Below, one piece after another: positions 10,802 through 18,399 of a stretch of DNA of 55,290 nucleotides. The notes under the pieces are model-generated. The model worked only from the letters and a program-made list of their open reading frames with translations. It was not told the origin of the DNA and did no database searches. Source of the stretch: Alicyclobacillus hesperidum (GTDB lineage Bacteria > Bacillota > Bacilli > Alicyclobacillales > Alicyclobacillaceae); assembly GCF_900107035.1 (NCBI RefSeq), contig NZ_FNOJ01000019.1:1-55290 (forward strand), given 5' to 3'. Made by a program: the position numbers and the translations under genes. How positions within the stretch are numbered: the stretch's first letter is position 1; every line of letters begins with the position of its first letter.

Positions 10802-11890
10802 ATGAACAGGTGTGCAATCGACGATTTGCGCGACGTCGCTCAACTGCGTCGACGCGTAGCGGCAGCGGCGGCGAGCTTGCGGACAGGTGGCTTGGTTGCA
10901 TTTCCGACGGAGACGGTGTACGGCCTTGGCGCCAACGCGTTTGACGACACGGCGGTGCGCCGTATTTTTGCGGCCAAACAAAGGCCCGTCGACAACCCGC
11001 TGATTGTCCACATTGCGAACGGAGACCAACTCGAAGCTTGTTTACCAGTTGGCTATCATCTGTCTCCGGACGAACGCAAGTTGATGCAGACTTTTTGGCC
11101 TGGACCCTTGACCTTGCTCCTGCCGGCGGGGCCGCAGATTGCGCCAGCGGTGCGACCCGGACAAGAGCTCGTTGGCGTGCGCATGCCCAATCACCCGGTT
11201 GCGCGCGCGCTCATCGCCGAGGCCGGCGTCCCCGTTGCCGCGCCCAGCGCCAACATCTCCGGCCGTCCCAGTCCGACTGTAGCCGACGCAGTGGCCGCAG
11301 ATTTGGAGGATGCCATCGATTGGCTCATCGATGCCGGGCCGAGTGCCATCGGTGTCGAGTCTACCGTGTTATTGCTTGAGCCAGACTGCGCACGCATACT
11401 GCGCCCAGGGGGCATCACGCAAGAGATGATCGCCAAAACCATACAGCGTCCCGTTCTGTTTGCGGCCGACGTGTTTGATCTCGATGCCGCCCCGCTTTCG
11501 CCTGGCATGAAGTATCGCCATTATGCGCCCAATGCGCGGGTTCATGTATGGTGGGGTGAGGAGGCGGCAATCGCGTCTGCCATGCGGGCATTTCTCGAGG
11601 GGGAAGGCGATGGGGCGGATGCGGCAACGACGATTCCGGCGCTCATCGCGCCACAGGACTTCGTCAGCCGCTTTGAATGGCACCTGCCGCCAGTGCGCAT
11701 GGCCGCGCTTCCCGCAGACGACTATGCTACAAACTTGGCGCATGCACTTTACGATTTGTTGCGCAGGTTCGATCAGGTCGGGGCAACGGATATTTTGGTA
11801 TATGGGGTCGATCCCGCGCATGGCATCAGCACAGCCGTCATGAATCGGTTGCAGAAAGCTGCATCGGGCCGCGTGCGGAGAGTCGAGTGA
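10802..11890 (+). CDS. ywlC: L-threonylcarbamoyladenylate synthase (Sua5 type)
   Basis: A 362-residue enzyme that makes threonylcarbamoyl-AMP from threonine, bicarbonate and ATP, the first step of the tRNA t6A37 modification. The YrdC domain occupies about residues 15-215, with FPTETVYGLGANA, the KQRPVDNPL motif and the APSANISGRPSPT segment. The extra Sua5 domain occupies about 240-362 after a linker containing SPGMKYRHYAP. The start ATG 10802 follows AGAGGAGG, whereas the frame is open from 10769. Locus position matches ywlC. Confidence 0.94.
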   Translation: MNRCAIDDLRDVAQLRRRVAAAAASLRTGGLVAFPTETVYGLGANAFDDTAVRRIFAAKQRPVDNPLIVHIANGDQLEACLPVGYHLSPDERKLMQTFWPGPLTLLLPAGPQIAPAVRPGQELVGVRMPNHPVARALIAEAGVPVAAPSANISGRPSPTVADAVAADLEDAIDWLIDAGPSAIGVESTVLLLEPDCARILRPGGITQEMIAKTIQRPVLFAADVFDLDAAPLSPGMKYRHYAPNARVHVWWGEEAAIASAMRAFLEGEGDGADAATTIPALIAPQDFVSRFEWHLPPVRMAALPADDYATNLAHALYDLLRRFDQVGATDILVYGVDPAHGISTAVMNRLQKAASGRVRRVE

Positions 11891-12026
11891 GCCCCCCTTC
11901 GCGCGTCCGGTGCCTGTACGAATTGGTTGTTCCAGGGGTTTGAGTAAATGACATCCATATGTGTGGCGAAACTTCGGCGCCGATTCGAACAAAGTGCGAC
12001 AAGTGGATTGAATCCGTTTTCATCGC

Positions 12027-12055
12027 CTGACTCGTGCAAGAACAGCCGATATAAT
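12027..12055 (+). promoter_or_regulatory. sigma-A promoter for the small membrane protein
   Basis: CTGACT (12027-12032), a 17-base spacer and a perfect TATAAT (12050-12055), 43 bases before the start codon at 12098. Confidence 0.6.
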
Positions 12056-12097
12056 GGCCTTGCAAAGCAGGAAAGATGCAAACGGGGGATGAGAAGC

Positions 12098-12262
12098 ATG
12101 CAGATCGTTTTGACGGTCATCACTGTTGCGTTGATTGTGGTTGTGGGCACAGCCTTGTTGATTGGAAACAAACTCGTCGACAAGATGGTGCATAAGGATT
12201 CCGAGGAAGCTGAAGCGTTGTTGGCGCAAGCGGCGGCAAAAGGTCAGCGCACATCAGCTTAA
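12098..12262 (+). CDS. small single-pass membrane protein, unknown function
   Basis: A 54-residue protein: one hydrophobic segment (about residues 2-26, IVLTVITVALIVVVGTALLI) and a charged, Ala-rich cytoplasmic-type tail with DKMVHKDSEEAEALLAQ. ATG 12098 is preceded by GGGGG at about 9 bases; ATG 12089 would be too close to it. It has its own promoter and is followed by a strong terminator, so it is a monocistronic unit. No family recognised. Confidence 0.65.
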   Translation: MQIVLTVITVALIVVVGTALLIGNKLVDKMVHKDSEEAEALLAQAAAKGQRTSA

Positions 12263-12346
12263 CCAGTTCAGTTATACGGCCTTCATCATTCGGTTTGCAT
12301 TGATATAGATTGTCTGGATGTGTTGATGTGTTTCAAAAGAAAGTGT

Positions 12347-12384
12347 AAAACCCAGTGCGAGTTGTTAATCGCACTGGGTTTTTG
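12347..12384. terminator. bidirectional rho-independent terminator
   Basis: AAAACCCAGTGCGA and TCGCACTGGGTTTT form a perfect stem with an 8-base loop, flanked by A's on the left and T's on the right. It can end the plus-strand small gene and the minus-strand CoA-transferase operon. The stem overlaps the last codons of the transferase. Confidence 0.88.
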
Positions 12385-13582
12385 TGTTTGATAGGTCCCC
12401 GGTTTCATTCAAGGCTTGGATTTGTGTGGGGGACAGACCCAAGTCACGAGCCAAGACAGCAAAAGTATCTTGGCCCACGACGGACGGCCCTGTCCAATGG
12501 ATGGTTGGCTTTGACCGCGAGAATTTTGGGAAAACGCCCGTCATGCGCATCGGTCCAATATCTGGATCATGTACAGTGACTACCGATTCCCGAGCTTGGA
12601 TTTGTGGGTTTTTCAGCATGCTGTCCACCGTTTCAAGCGGGCCCACTGCACATCCCATGTTTGACAGTTCTTCAATCGCTTCATCCCGCGTCCGCTCTTT
12701 GCACCAGGCTTCAATAAGGGCATCGAGTTCATCTGCATGTTGCACACGGTCCAAGTTTGTGCGAAAACGCGGGTCGCGGACGAGAGTCTCGCCGCCAATC
12801 GCTCGCAACACGCGTTCTGCAACCGGTTGTGTACTACCGGAAAGTGCCATCCAGCGGCCGTCCGAGCAGAGATAGGCGCCGCGCGGGGCGGTATCTTGCA
12901 ACTGATTCCCCTTGCGCTTGTGCAATGTCCCGTTTTGGTCAAACTCCAAAATCTGAAGTTCGATGACTTTCATCAAGGCCTCATAAATCGCGAGATCGAT
13001 AATCTCTCCTTCGCCTGTTTGCTGGCGCTTGTACAATGCGGCGAGTACAGCAGCCGAACCCAAGTAGCCAGCGACGACATCGGCGAGCGGGAACGCGGGC
13101 AACAGTGGTGGCCGGTCATCATATCCGGTAACGGCGGCCACACCCGTCATGGCCTCAGCTAAGGTTCCGAAGCCTGGCCTGTCTCGATAGGGGCCTTGTT
13201 GTCCATAGGCGGTCACGCGCAAGATGACAAGGCCAGGATGAATGTCCAGCAGTGTGTCCGGGCCTAGGTTCCATTTCTCAAGTGTACCCGGGCGGAAGTT
13301 TTCGATCACGACGTCGAATGACGTGATCCAGCGCTTGATGAGCTGTTGTACACCTGGCAAGTGAAGGTCGAGCGCCACGCTGCGTTTATTGCGGCTTAAC
13401 GTCTTCCAGTAGAGTCCGTGCCCTTGCTTCTGGGCGCCAAATGTACGAACAAAGTCACCACGGCCAGGCTGCTCGACCTTCACGACCTCCGCCCCGTAGT
13501 CCGCCAATAAAGACGCAGTCGTCGGGGCGGCTATCATCGTCGACATGTCTAGGACGCGTATACCATCGAGTAAAGCCTTCAT
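12365..13582 (-). CDS. CaiB/BaiF-type (class III) CoA transferase
   Basis: A 405-residue family III CoA transferase, which moves CoA between carboxylic acids through an aspartyl-CoA anhydride. The N-terminal LLDGIRVLDMSTMIAAP, the RNKRSVALDL segment and NFRPGTLEKW are typical. The catalytic aspartate is expected in FPLADVVAGYLGS. It is the last gene of a minus-strand unit and overlaps the CitE-like gene by four bases, so the two are translationally coupled. The pairing suggests that the transferase activates a hydroxy-acid as its CoA ester for cleavage by the lyase. The exact substrate cannot be read. Confidence 0.88.
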   Translation of the reverse strand: MKALLDGIRVLDMSTMIAAPTTASLLADYGAEVVKVEQPGRGDFVRTFGAQKQGHGLYWKTLSRNKRSVALDLHLPGVQQLIKRWITSFDVVIENFRPGTLEKWNLGPDTLLDIHPGLVILRVTAYGQQGPYRDRPGFGTLAEAMTGVAAVTGYDDRPPLLPAFPLADVVAGYLGSAAVLAALYKRQQTGEGEIIDLAIYEALMKVIELQILEFDQNGTLHKRKGNQLQDTAPRGAYLCSDGRWMALSGSTQPVAERVLRAIGGETLVRDPRFRTNLDRVQHADELDALIEAWCKERTRDEAIEELSNMGCAVGPLETVDSMLKNPQIQARESVVTVHDPDIGPMRMTGVFPKFSRSKPTIHWTGPSVVGQDTFAVLARDLGLSPTQIQALNETGDLSNTKTQCD

Positions 13583-14433
13583 GCGTGCATCTCCTCATAC
13601 CGTGCAACAATTTGCCGTGCTCGCTGAAGAACTGGCTCATCGACCAATTGACCGTCCATTTGTAAGGCGCCGTTGTCTTCCATGGCAGCGAGTATATCCT
13701 TGGCCTTCGTATATTCGGCCTCTGAAATCCGATAGACGTCGTTCACAACTTCAATTTGGGACGGATGAATCACATGTTTACCTTGAAAACCTAGTCGTTT
13801 GCCAATCTGCGTGTCCTTGCGCAGCGCCTCCGGATCGTCCAGCTTCATAAATACCGAATCCCAAGGCGGGGAGAGATGCAACTTCCTCGAGACCAAGGCA
13901 AGTTTTTCACGTGCACTCACGAGCAGTGGGCTGGGCGCAAGACTGAGATCTTCCCATGAGGTTCCGAGATCGAGCGCCAGATCTGCCATACCGATGGCCG
14001 CTGCTGAAATGAGGGGAGAGGAGGCCAAGATGGCCTCCATATCCATAATGGCTGTGGCTGTTTCGAGCAGCGGTAACCAATGAATTGGGAAGTCTAGAGG
14101 ACCCTGATTGGCTTGTAACGTTTTCACGTACTCATCAAGCGTCCGCAATGTGTGTTCCGCCTTGGGAACAACAATTCCATCCGGACGAATCCGCATTGCG
14201 CTGGACACATCATCCTGCCAATACGAGGTGTGCAGTCCGTTGATGCGAACGTAGAGTCGTTTACCCGCAACGCGGTGTTTCCCCACCGCCTCGAGCATGG
14301 CGTGCCGTGCAGCTTGCTTCTGCGATGGGTGGACGGAATCCTCGAGGTCCAAAATGACACCGGAGCAAGGAAGTTGCATCGCCTTTTGCAACTTGCGTTC
14401 ATCGTGAGCCGGAACGAATAGTAAACACGCCAT
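13579..14433 (-). CDS. CitE-like HpcH/HpaI aldolase/citrate lyase family protein
   Basis: A 284-residue TIM-barrel lyase of the CitE/malyl-CoA lyase group. Visible signatures are LLFVPAHDERKL, the acidic GVILDLEDSVHPSQK, YVRINGL, and the metal-site glutamate in LLETATAI. These proteins split acyl-CoA esters of 3-hydroxy acids such as malyl-CoA or citramalyl-CoA. No CitD or CitF partners are present, so it is not a classic citrate lyase subunit. The start ATG 14433 follows AAAGAGGAGG; the frame is open 13 codons further. Its neighbours are a CoA transferase and an MFS carrier. Confidence 0.87.
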   Translation of the reverse strand: MACLLFVPAHDERKLQKAMQLPCSGVILDLEDSVHPSQKQAARHAMLEAVGKHRVAGKRLYVRINGLHTSYWQDDVSSAMRIRPDGIVVPKAEHTLRTLDEYVKTLQANQGPLDFPIHWLPLLETATAIMDMEAILASSPLISAAAIGMADLALDLGTSWEDLSLAPSPLLVSAREKLALVSRKLHLSPPWDSVFMKLDDPEALRKDTQIGKRLGFQGKHVIHPSQIEVVNDVYRISEAEYTKAKDILAAMEDNGALQMDGQLVDEPVLQRARQIVARYEEMHA

Positions 14434-14475
14434 ACTGTCCGCCTCCTCTTTCCGCAGCATGCAGCCAAGCATAAG

Positions 14476-15747
14476 TTACATATGGAGACCGCTCTCCGAG
14501 GCAATTACATCCGTCGTTTTGGAGGATGGCAGAAGTATGAAGTAACAGAGGGCTCCAACGACGGCCAGGGCGCCAGAGAGTACGAGTGCGCTGACAAAGT
14601 TGCCTGAGTTTTGAACGAGGATACCCGTTAGGAGTGGGGCAAAGTACCCTCCGACGTTCCCGCCAAAGTTCTGCATTGATGCGACAGAACCTGCTTGGCC
14701 GCGCGGGGCAATTTCGGAACAAGCACCCCATGCGGCACCATTGCTAAACATGATGCCGGACTCAGCAATCGTTAGGAACACGAGAGCCCATTGCCATGCA
14801 CTGACGAATACGGCAGGGATGACGGCCACACCGCAAATCAGGCCGATAACCATCGCATATTTGCGGCCGTTGCGATTTACTTTAACCCACTGATCGGAGA
14901 GGACGCCGCCGAGGAATGCGAAGACAGCGCCGAAAATGAATGGCAACATGCCATAGATACCGGTCTTCAAAAGGCTCATGTGGCGCGCCGTGACCAAATA
15001 ACTGGGCAACCAAGTGATAAATACGTACATGATATACACTTGGCAAAAGTACCCTAGCATCAGTCCCCACGTCGATTTTCGCCCAAACAATTTAGCGTAG
15101 GGGACTTTCTGTTCTTCAATCAGCTCGTTCTCTGTACCGGCGTCAATCAAAGCTTGTTCTGCGGCGTTCACACGAGGATTCTGATGGCGATCCTTATAGA
15201 AAATCAGCCAGAAAATCAGCCAAACGAAGCCGAGTAACCCCGTGACGATGAACGAGGTGCGCCAACCAAACGCCGTGACAATCCATGCGACGAGCGGCAG
15301 TGCGACTGCGGAGCCGACGTTGACGCCGGCTGTAAAAAATCCGGTCGCAATGCCACGCTGTTTGCGAGGGATCCAGTCGGCTGCCGTTTTCGTAGCCGCA
15401 GGAAACGCCGGGGCCTCGCCGACGCCGAGAATCAAGCGAAACAGGTAGAGAATGCCGAAGGAATTGGCGATGGAAGTCGCCATCGACGCCAAGCTCCAAA
15501 GGATGATAGACCAGATATAAGTCAATCTGGTCCCTAATTTGTCAATGAGTGCACCAACAGGGAGCTGTAAAAGACCATAGGATAGCAAGAATGCAGAAGA
15601 AATGGCGCCCATGGCAGCAGGTCCCCAGTGCAAATTTGCTGCGATTTTGGGGAGTGCCACAGAAAGGTTTGTGCGGTCCAAATAGTTAATGGTTGTTGCA
15701 AAGAATAACAGTGTGATAACGCCCCATCGAACGTTACTCGGCTTCAT
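14476..15747 (-). CDS. MFS transporter, anion:cation symporter family
   Basis: A transporter of 423 residues with about 12 membrane segments, beginning NVRWGVITLLFFATTINYLDR, the hallmark start of the anion:cation symporter group (glucarate, hexuronate, tartrate and similar acids). The motif YGLLQLPVGALIDKLGTR after helix 2 also fits. ATG 15747 is chosen because AGGGGG lies 6 bases upstream; GTG 15777 and ATG 15768 are in frame but less likely. It is the first gene of the unit carrying the CitE-like lyase and CoA transferase, so it probably imports their organic acid substrate. Confidence 0.88.
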   Translation of the reverse strand: MKPSNVRWGVITLLFFATTINYLDRTNLSVALPKIAANLHWGPAAMGAISSAFLLSYGLLQLPVGALIDKLGTRLTYIWSIILWSLASMATSIANSFGILYLFRLILGVGEAPAFPAATKTAADWIPRKQRGIATGFFTAGVNVGSAVALPLVAWIVTAFGWRTSFIVTGLLGFVWLIFWLIFYKDRHQNPRVNAAEQALIDAGTENELIEEQKVPYAKLFGRKSTWGLMLGYFCQVYIMYVFITWLPSYLVTARHMSLLKTGIYGMLPFIFGAVFAFLGGVLSDQWVKVNRNGRKYAMVIGLICGVAVIPAVFVSAWQWALVFLTIAESGIMFSNGAAWGACSEIAPRGQAGSVASMQNFGGNVGGYFAPLLTGILVQNSGNFVSALVLSGALAVVGALCYFILLPSSKTTDVIASESGLHM

Positions 15748-15790
15748 GCCGATCCCCCTTTTGCTCATCGCCTTCACCTGGTTCAGGAAA

Positions 15791-15804
15791 GGTAAGCGCT
15801 TTCG
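15791..15804. promoter_or_regulatory. cre site (CcpA operator)
   Basis: GGTAAGCGCTTTCG matches the catabolite-responsive element pattern with its central palindrome AAGCGCTT and differs only at the outer bases. It lies between the operator and the start of the transporter gene, a position suited to glucose repression by roadblock. Confidence 0.6.
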
Positions 15805-15835
15805 TTCCAGGTGAAGAAAAGAAGTTGGTTTGATG

Positions 15836-15847
15836 ATGATATATCAT
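15836..15847. promoter_or_regulatory. operator palindrome in the transporter promoter
   Basis: ATGATATATCAT is a perfect 12-base palindrome. A related half-site GTATATCAT lies at 15902-15910. On the minus strand the palindrome overlaps a TATGAT -10-like box (15843-15848) for the transporter operon. It is the likely site for the adjacent FCD-type GntR regulator. Confidence 0.5.
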
Positions 15848-15936
15848 ACTGCTTTCCTTTCTAAATTAACACCCTATTTTTAAATATCTGAGTTTCAAAT
15901 CGTATATCATCTGTGGAGTTTCCGTACGGAGAGTAG

Positions 15937-16635
15937 TTAAATGGATCGATTGTCTTTCATGAGCTGGATCACATGTCGTTCGTAGTTGTCGATGTGCGTC
16001 ACCATGTAGGAACCTGCTAAGAGCGCATCGCGGCGCACTAAGGCTTCAACAATGCGCTGATGTTCCTCCATGGAGGTTTTCATGCGGTCGACAGAGAGGC
16101 CGAAAACACCGCGCGGAAACATTCGCCAATGTGTTTCGATTAACTCTGTCAATCTCGGATTTCCGGCCGCGGTGTAAATTTCCATGTGAAAGGCGTGGTT
16201 GGCTTCTTGATACGCGTGGGGATCTCGCGATGTGATGGCATGATGCATATTTTGCATAGAGCGATCGATGCTGGTAAAGTGCTCTGGTGTCAACACCGCA
16301 CAGGCCTGCTCGATGGCATACCTTTCTAGCACTTTGCGGATGGCGTACACTTCTTCGACGGAGCCTGTCGAAATTTGCGCTACGATGACACCAGCATACG
16401 GACGGCGAATGAGGAGGCCTTCACTGATTAACAACATAAAAGCCTCCCGCACAGGGGTGATGCCGAGACCCAAATCCTGCACCAATTCACTTTGACGCAA
16501 ACGCATCCCTGCCTTGTACACTCCTGTAAGGATACGGTGGCGGATCTGCTGAACCGCCACATCGGTCTTCGTTTGTGCGACATTTGGGTCATCCGAAGCG
16601 GGGTTGGTCTGTTTGCGATCACGCATTGTACTCAT
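15937..16635 (-). CDS. GntR-family (FadR/FCD subfamily) transcriptional regulator
   Basis: A protein of 232 residues. The N-terminal winged helix (about 25-90) reads GVYKAGMRLRQSELVQDLGLGITPVREAFMLL in pieces typical for GntR. The C-terminal helical FCD domain has the metal-site-like residues in NHAFHMEIYTAAGNPRL. It lies immediately upstream of, and on the same strand as, the transporter-lyase-transferase unit, with an operator-like palindrome between, so it most likely senses the transported acid or its CoA ester. ATG 16635 is placed 9 bases after AAAGGG; ATG 16656 is an alternative. Confidence 0.87.
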   Translation of the reverse strand: MSTMRDRKQTNPASDDPNVAQTKTDVAVQQIRHRILTGVYKAGMRLRQSELVQDLGLGITPVREAFMLLISEGLLIRRPYAGVIVAQISTGSVEEVYAIRKVLERYAIEQACAVLTPEHFTSIDRSMQNMHHAITSRDPHAYQEANHAFHMEIYTAAGNPRLTELIETHWRMFPRGVFGLSVDRMKTSMEEHQRIVEALVRRDALLAGSYMVTHIDNYERHVIQLMKDNRSI

Positions 16636-16673
16636 CGCATTCATCCCTTTTGGCATGTCATGGCGTTTCTAGG

Positions 16674-17468
16674 TTAACTCGCAGGCGAAAGCGCTTGCCC
16701 AGAAGCCGTATTGCTTGCGGTGCCGGCGGTGGACCCCGATGTCGCCATCGGGGTTTCTGCTGATCCGCTCCTATTGCCAGTTGCCGAGGTGCTAGTCTGC
16801 ACGCCGGTTGCTGGGGGAGTGGCACTGGTTGTATTGGTATTCGCAGCAGATCCACCCGTTGTTGTTCCCGCGGATCCGCCTAACGCCGTGCTATTCGATG
16901 ACGATGCCGCAACACCGGAGTTCGATCCAGACGAGCTATTCGTCGGTGCAGGCGCAGTGCTGGACGTACCATTTCCTGCCGCGTTGGTCAAACTCGAATT
17001 GTTCGCAGGCGGGGTACCAACTGTATTATTTGTTGCGGTTGCATTCGTCCCGGTTGTATTGCTTGTACTCGTCACATTTGTCGTGTTGGTTGTTCCGGTC
17101 GTGTTTGTCGGCGAGCTCACGCTGACAGATCCTCCGCTTGGGCTCGTCCCAACACTGGCTTGTGTGCTCGAGGAACCGCCTGAACTGGCAGTTTGCGTCG
17201 TTGTCGACACATTCGGCTGTGACAACAGAGGATTGGTAGCCGCGTTCGTCACCTGTTCATTCGGAGACCAAGCAGGTTCATTCGTTGGTACGAGATGAAC
17301 TGGCGTTGTGGCCGTGGTCGCGGCAACGGTCGTTCCCGTGTTCTCCGCCTGTGGCGTTTTGCCGCTTACATCCCACCAAGCGCAGAGCGCAACGGCGATG
17401 GCAGCCGCGGCGCCAATCCCAGCTTGCCAATATCGTCTTCTATTTAATGTGAATGGCCGTTTAAGCAT
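16674..17468 (-). CDS. membrane-anchored Ser/Thr/Asn-rich protein, unknown function
   Basis: A 264-residue protein. A basic N-terminus (MLKRPFTLNRRRYW) is followed by a single hydrophobic segment at about 15-34, an uncleaved anchor or signal peptide. The remainder is almost wholly Ser, Thr, Asn, Gly and Ala with no Lys and almost no charge, like a glycosylated or wall-spanning linker. ATG 17468 follows GAGGCGAT. The opposite strand also has a long open frame here, produced by the low-complexity composition. It lies 38 bases upstream of the GntR gene on the same strand. No domain is recognised. Confidence 0.7.
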   Translation of the reverse strand: MLKRPFTLNRRRYWQAGIGAAAAIAVALCAWWDVSGKTPQAENTGTTVAATTATTPVHLVPTNEPAWSPNEQVTNAATNPLLSQPNVSTTTQTASSGGSSSTQASVGTSPSGGSVSVSSPTNTTGTTNTTNVTSTSNTTGTNATATNNTVGTPPANNSSLTNAAGNGTSSTAPAPTNSSSGSNSGVAASSSNSTALGGSAGTTTGGSAANTNTTSATPPATGVQTSTSATGNRSGSAETPMATSGSTAGTASNTASGQALSPAS

Positions 17469-17644
17469 GGCCTATCGCCTCGTTTTGTCAAATTTATAGT
17501 CATTATCCCGCATTTCGTCGAAGATTGCGAGGGGAATTCGCCAGTGGATGCGTGGTATGATAGAGCAAAGATCGAGGAACTGACGAAATTTTCTTCCAAT
17601 GCCGTTTTGACATACGACGACGCATGAGAGGTGTGAGAGGTTCT

Positions 17645-18385
17645 GTGCTGAACATGTCAACCACGCGCGTGCTGTTAATCTTGTTGACCGTGGTTTCGGG
17701 TTGTGTGGACGCCATCAGCTTCCTGCGGCTGGGTCAAGTCTTCACTGCCGCCATGACCGGCAACACAGTTCTTTGCGGCATTGCCGTCGCCGGCGGGCAC
17801 GGCGGACTCGCGGTGCGTTATGCCGTCGCACTCATCGGGTTTGCCGTCGGTGCGGCGGGCGCGGCTCTGGTCATGACCGGCCATCGGCGTGAAACTGGCT
17901 GGAGCCGCGCCGTGACTGGCACTCTCTGCCTCGAATTGGCCGCCTTGTTCGCGTTCTGGCTGTTGACGCAGTGCCTGCCGGCCACAGAACAGAAGCGTAT
18001 CGTCAATGTGCTTTTATTCGTCTTGGCGTTCGCCATGGGTGTACAAGGCTCGACTGCGCGCCGGGTCGGGATCAATGGGATCACGACGACCGTCATTACG
18101 AGCACGTTGACGGGATTGGTCGAAACCGCCGTGTGGAAAGCTGTTGGTAAGGTGCGCTCCCACGCTGTCACGACTGACGGCAAGGCGTTCGAGCCGACGG
18201 CCGCCGCGCTCGTCTGGATGTGGCTTTCGGCCATTGTCGCGTATGGCATTGGCGCCGCCATGTCGAGTGCCATCATCGCCAAATGGTCCTATGAGGTGGT
18301 CTGGGTCCCAATAGCCATCGTCGTGATTGTCCTTCTGACAGGCCACCTGCAAGGCCGTTCGCAGAGCCAACAGATGTCCATGTAA
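17645..18385 (+). CDS. YoaK/DUF1275 family membrane protein
   Basis: About 246 residues with six or so hydrophobic segments. The family signature VVSGCVDAISFLRLGQVFTA and AAMTGNTVL sits at the N-terminus, and a second half carries FAMGVQGSTARRVG and GITTTVITSTLTGL. Function of the family is not established. The start is unsure: GTG 17645 lies 4 bases after GAGAGG and ATG 17654 lies 13 bases after it. It is divergent from the Ser-rich gene and convergent with the P60-like gene. Confidence 0.82.
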   Translation: MLNMSTTRVLLILLTVVSGCVDAISFLRLGQVFTAAMTGNTVLCGIAVAGGHGGLAVRYAVALIGFAVGAAGAALVMTGHRRETGWSRAVTGTLCLELAALFAFWLLTQCLPATEQKRIVNVLLFVLAFAMGVQGSTARRVGINGITTTVITSTLTGLVETAVWKAVGKVRSHAVTTDGKAFEPTAAALVWMWLSAIVAYGIGAAMSSAIIAKWSYEVVWVPIAIVVIVLLTGHLQGRSQSQQMSM

Positions 18386-18399
18386 TCCTCATCTTCGTG

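Noticed and set aside
16711-17298. Plus-strand open frame of 195 residues opposite the Ser/Thr/Asn-rich gene
   Set aside because: It is a Val/Pro-rich mirror of the low-complexity minus-strand gene, with no ribosome-binding site or signal peptide; the minus strand has both.
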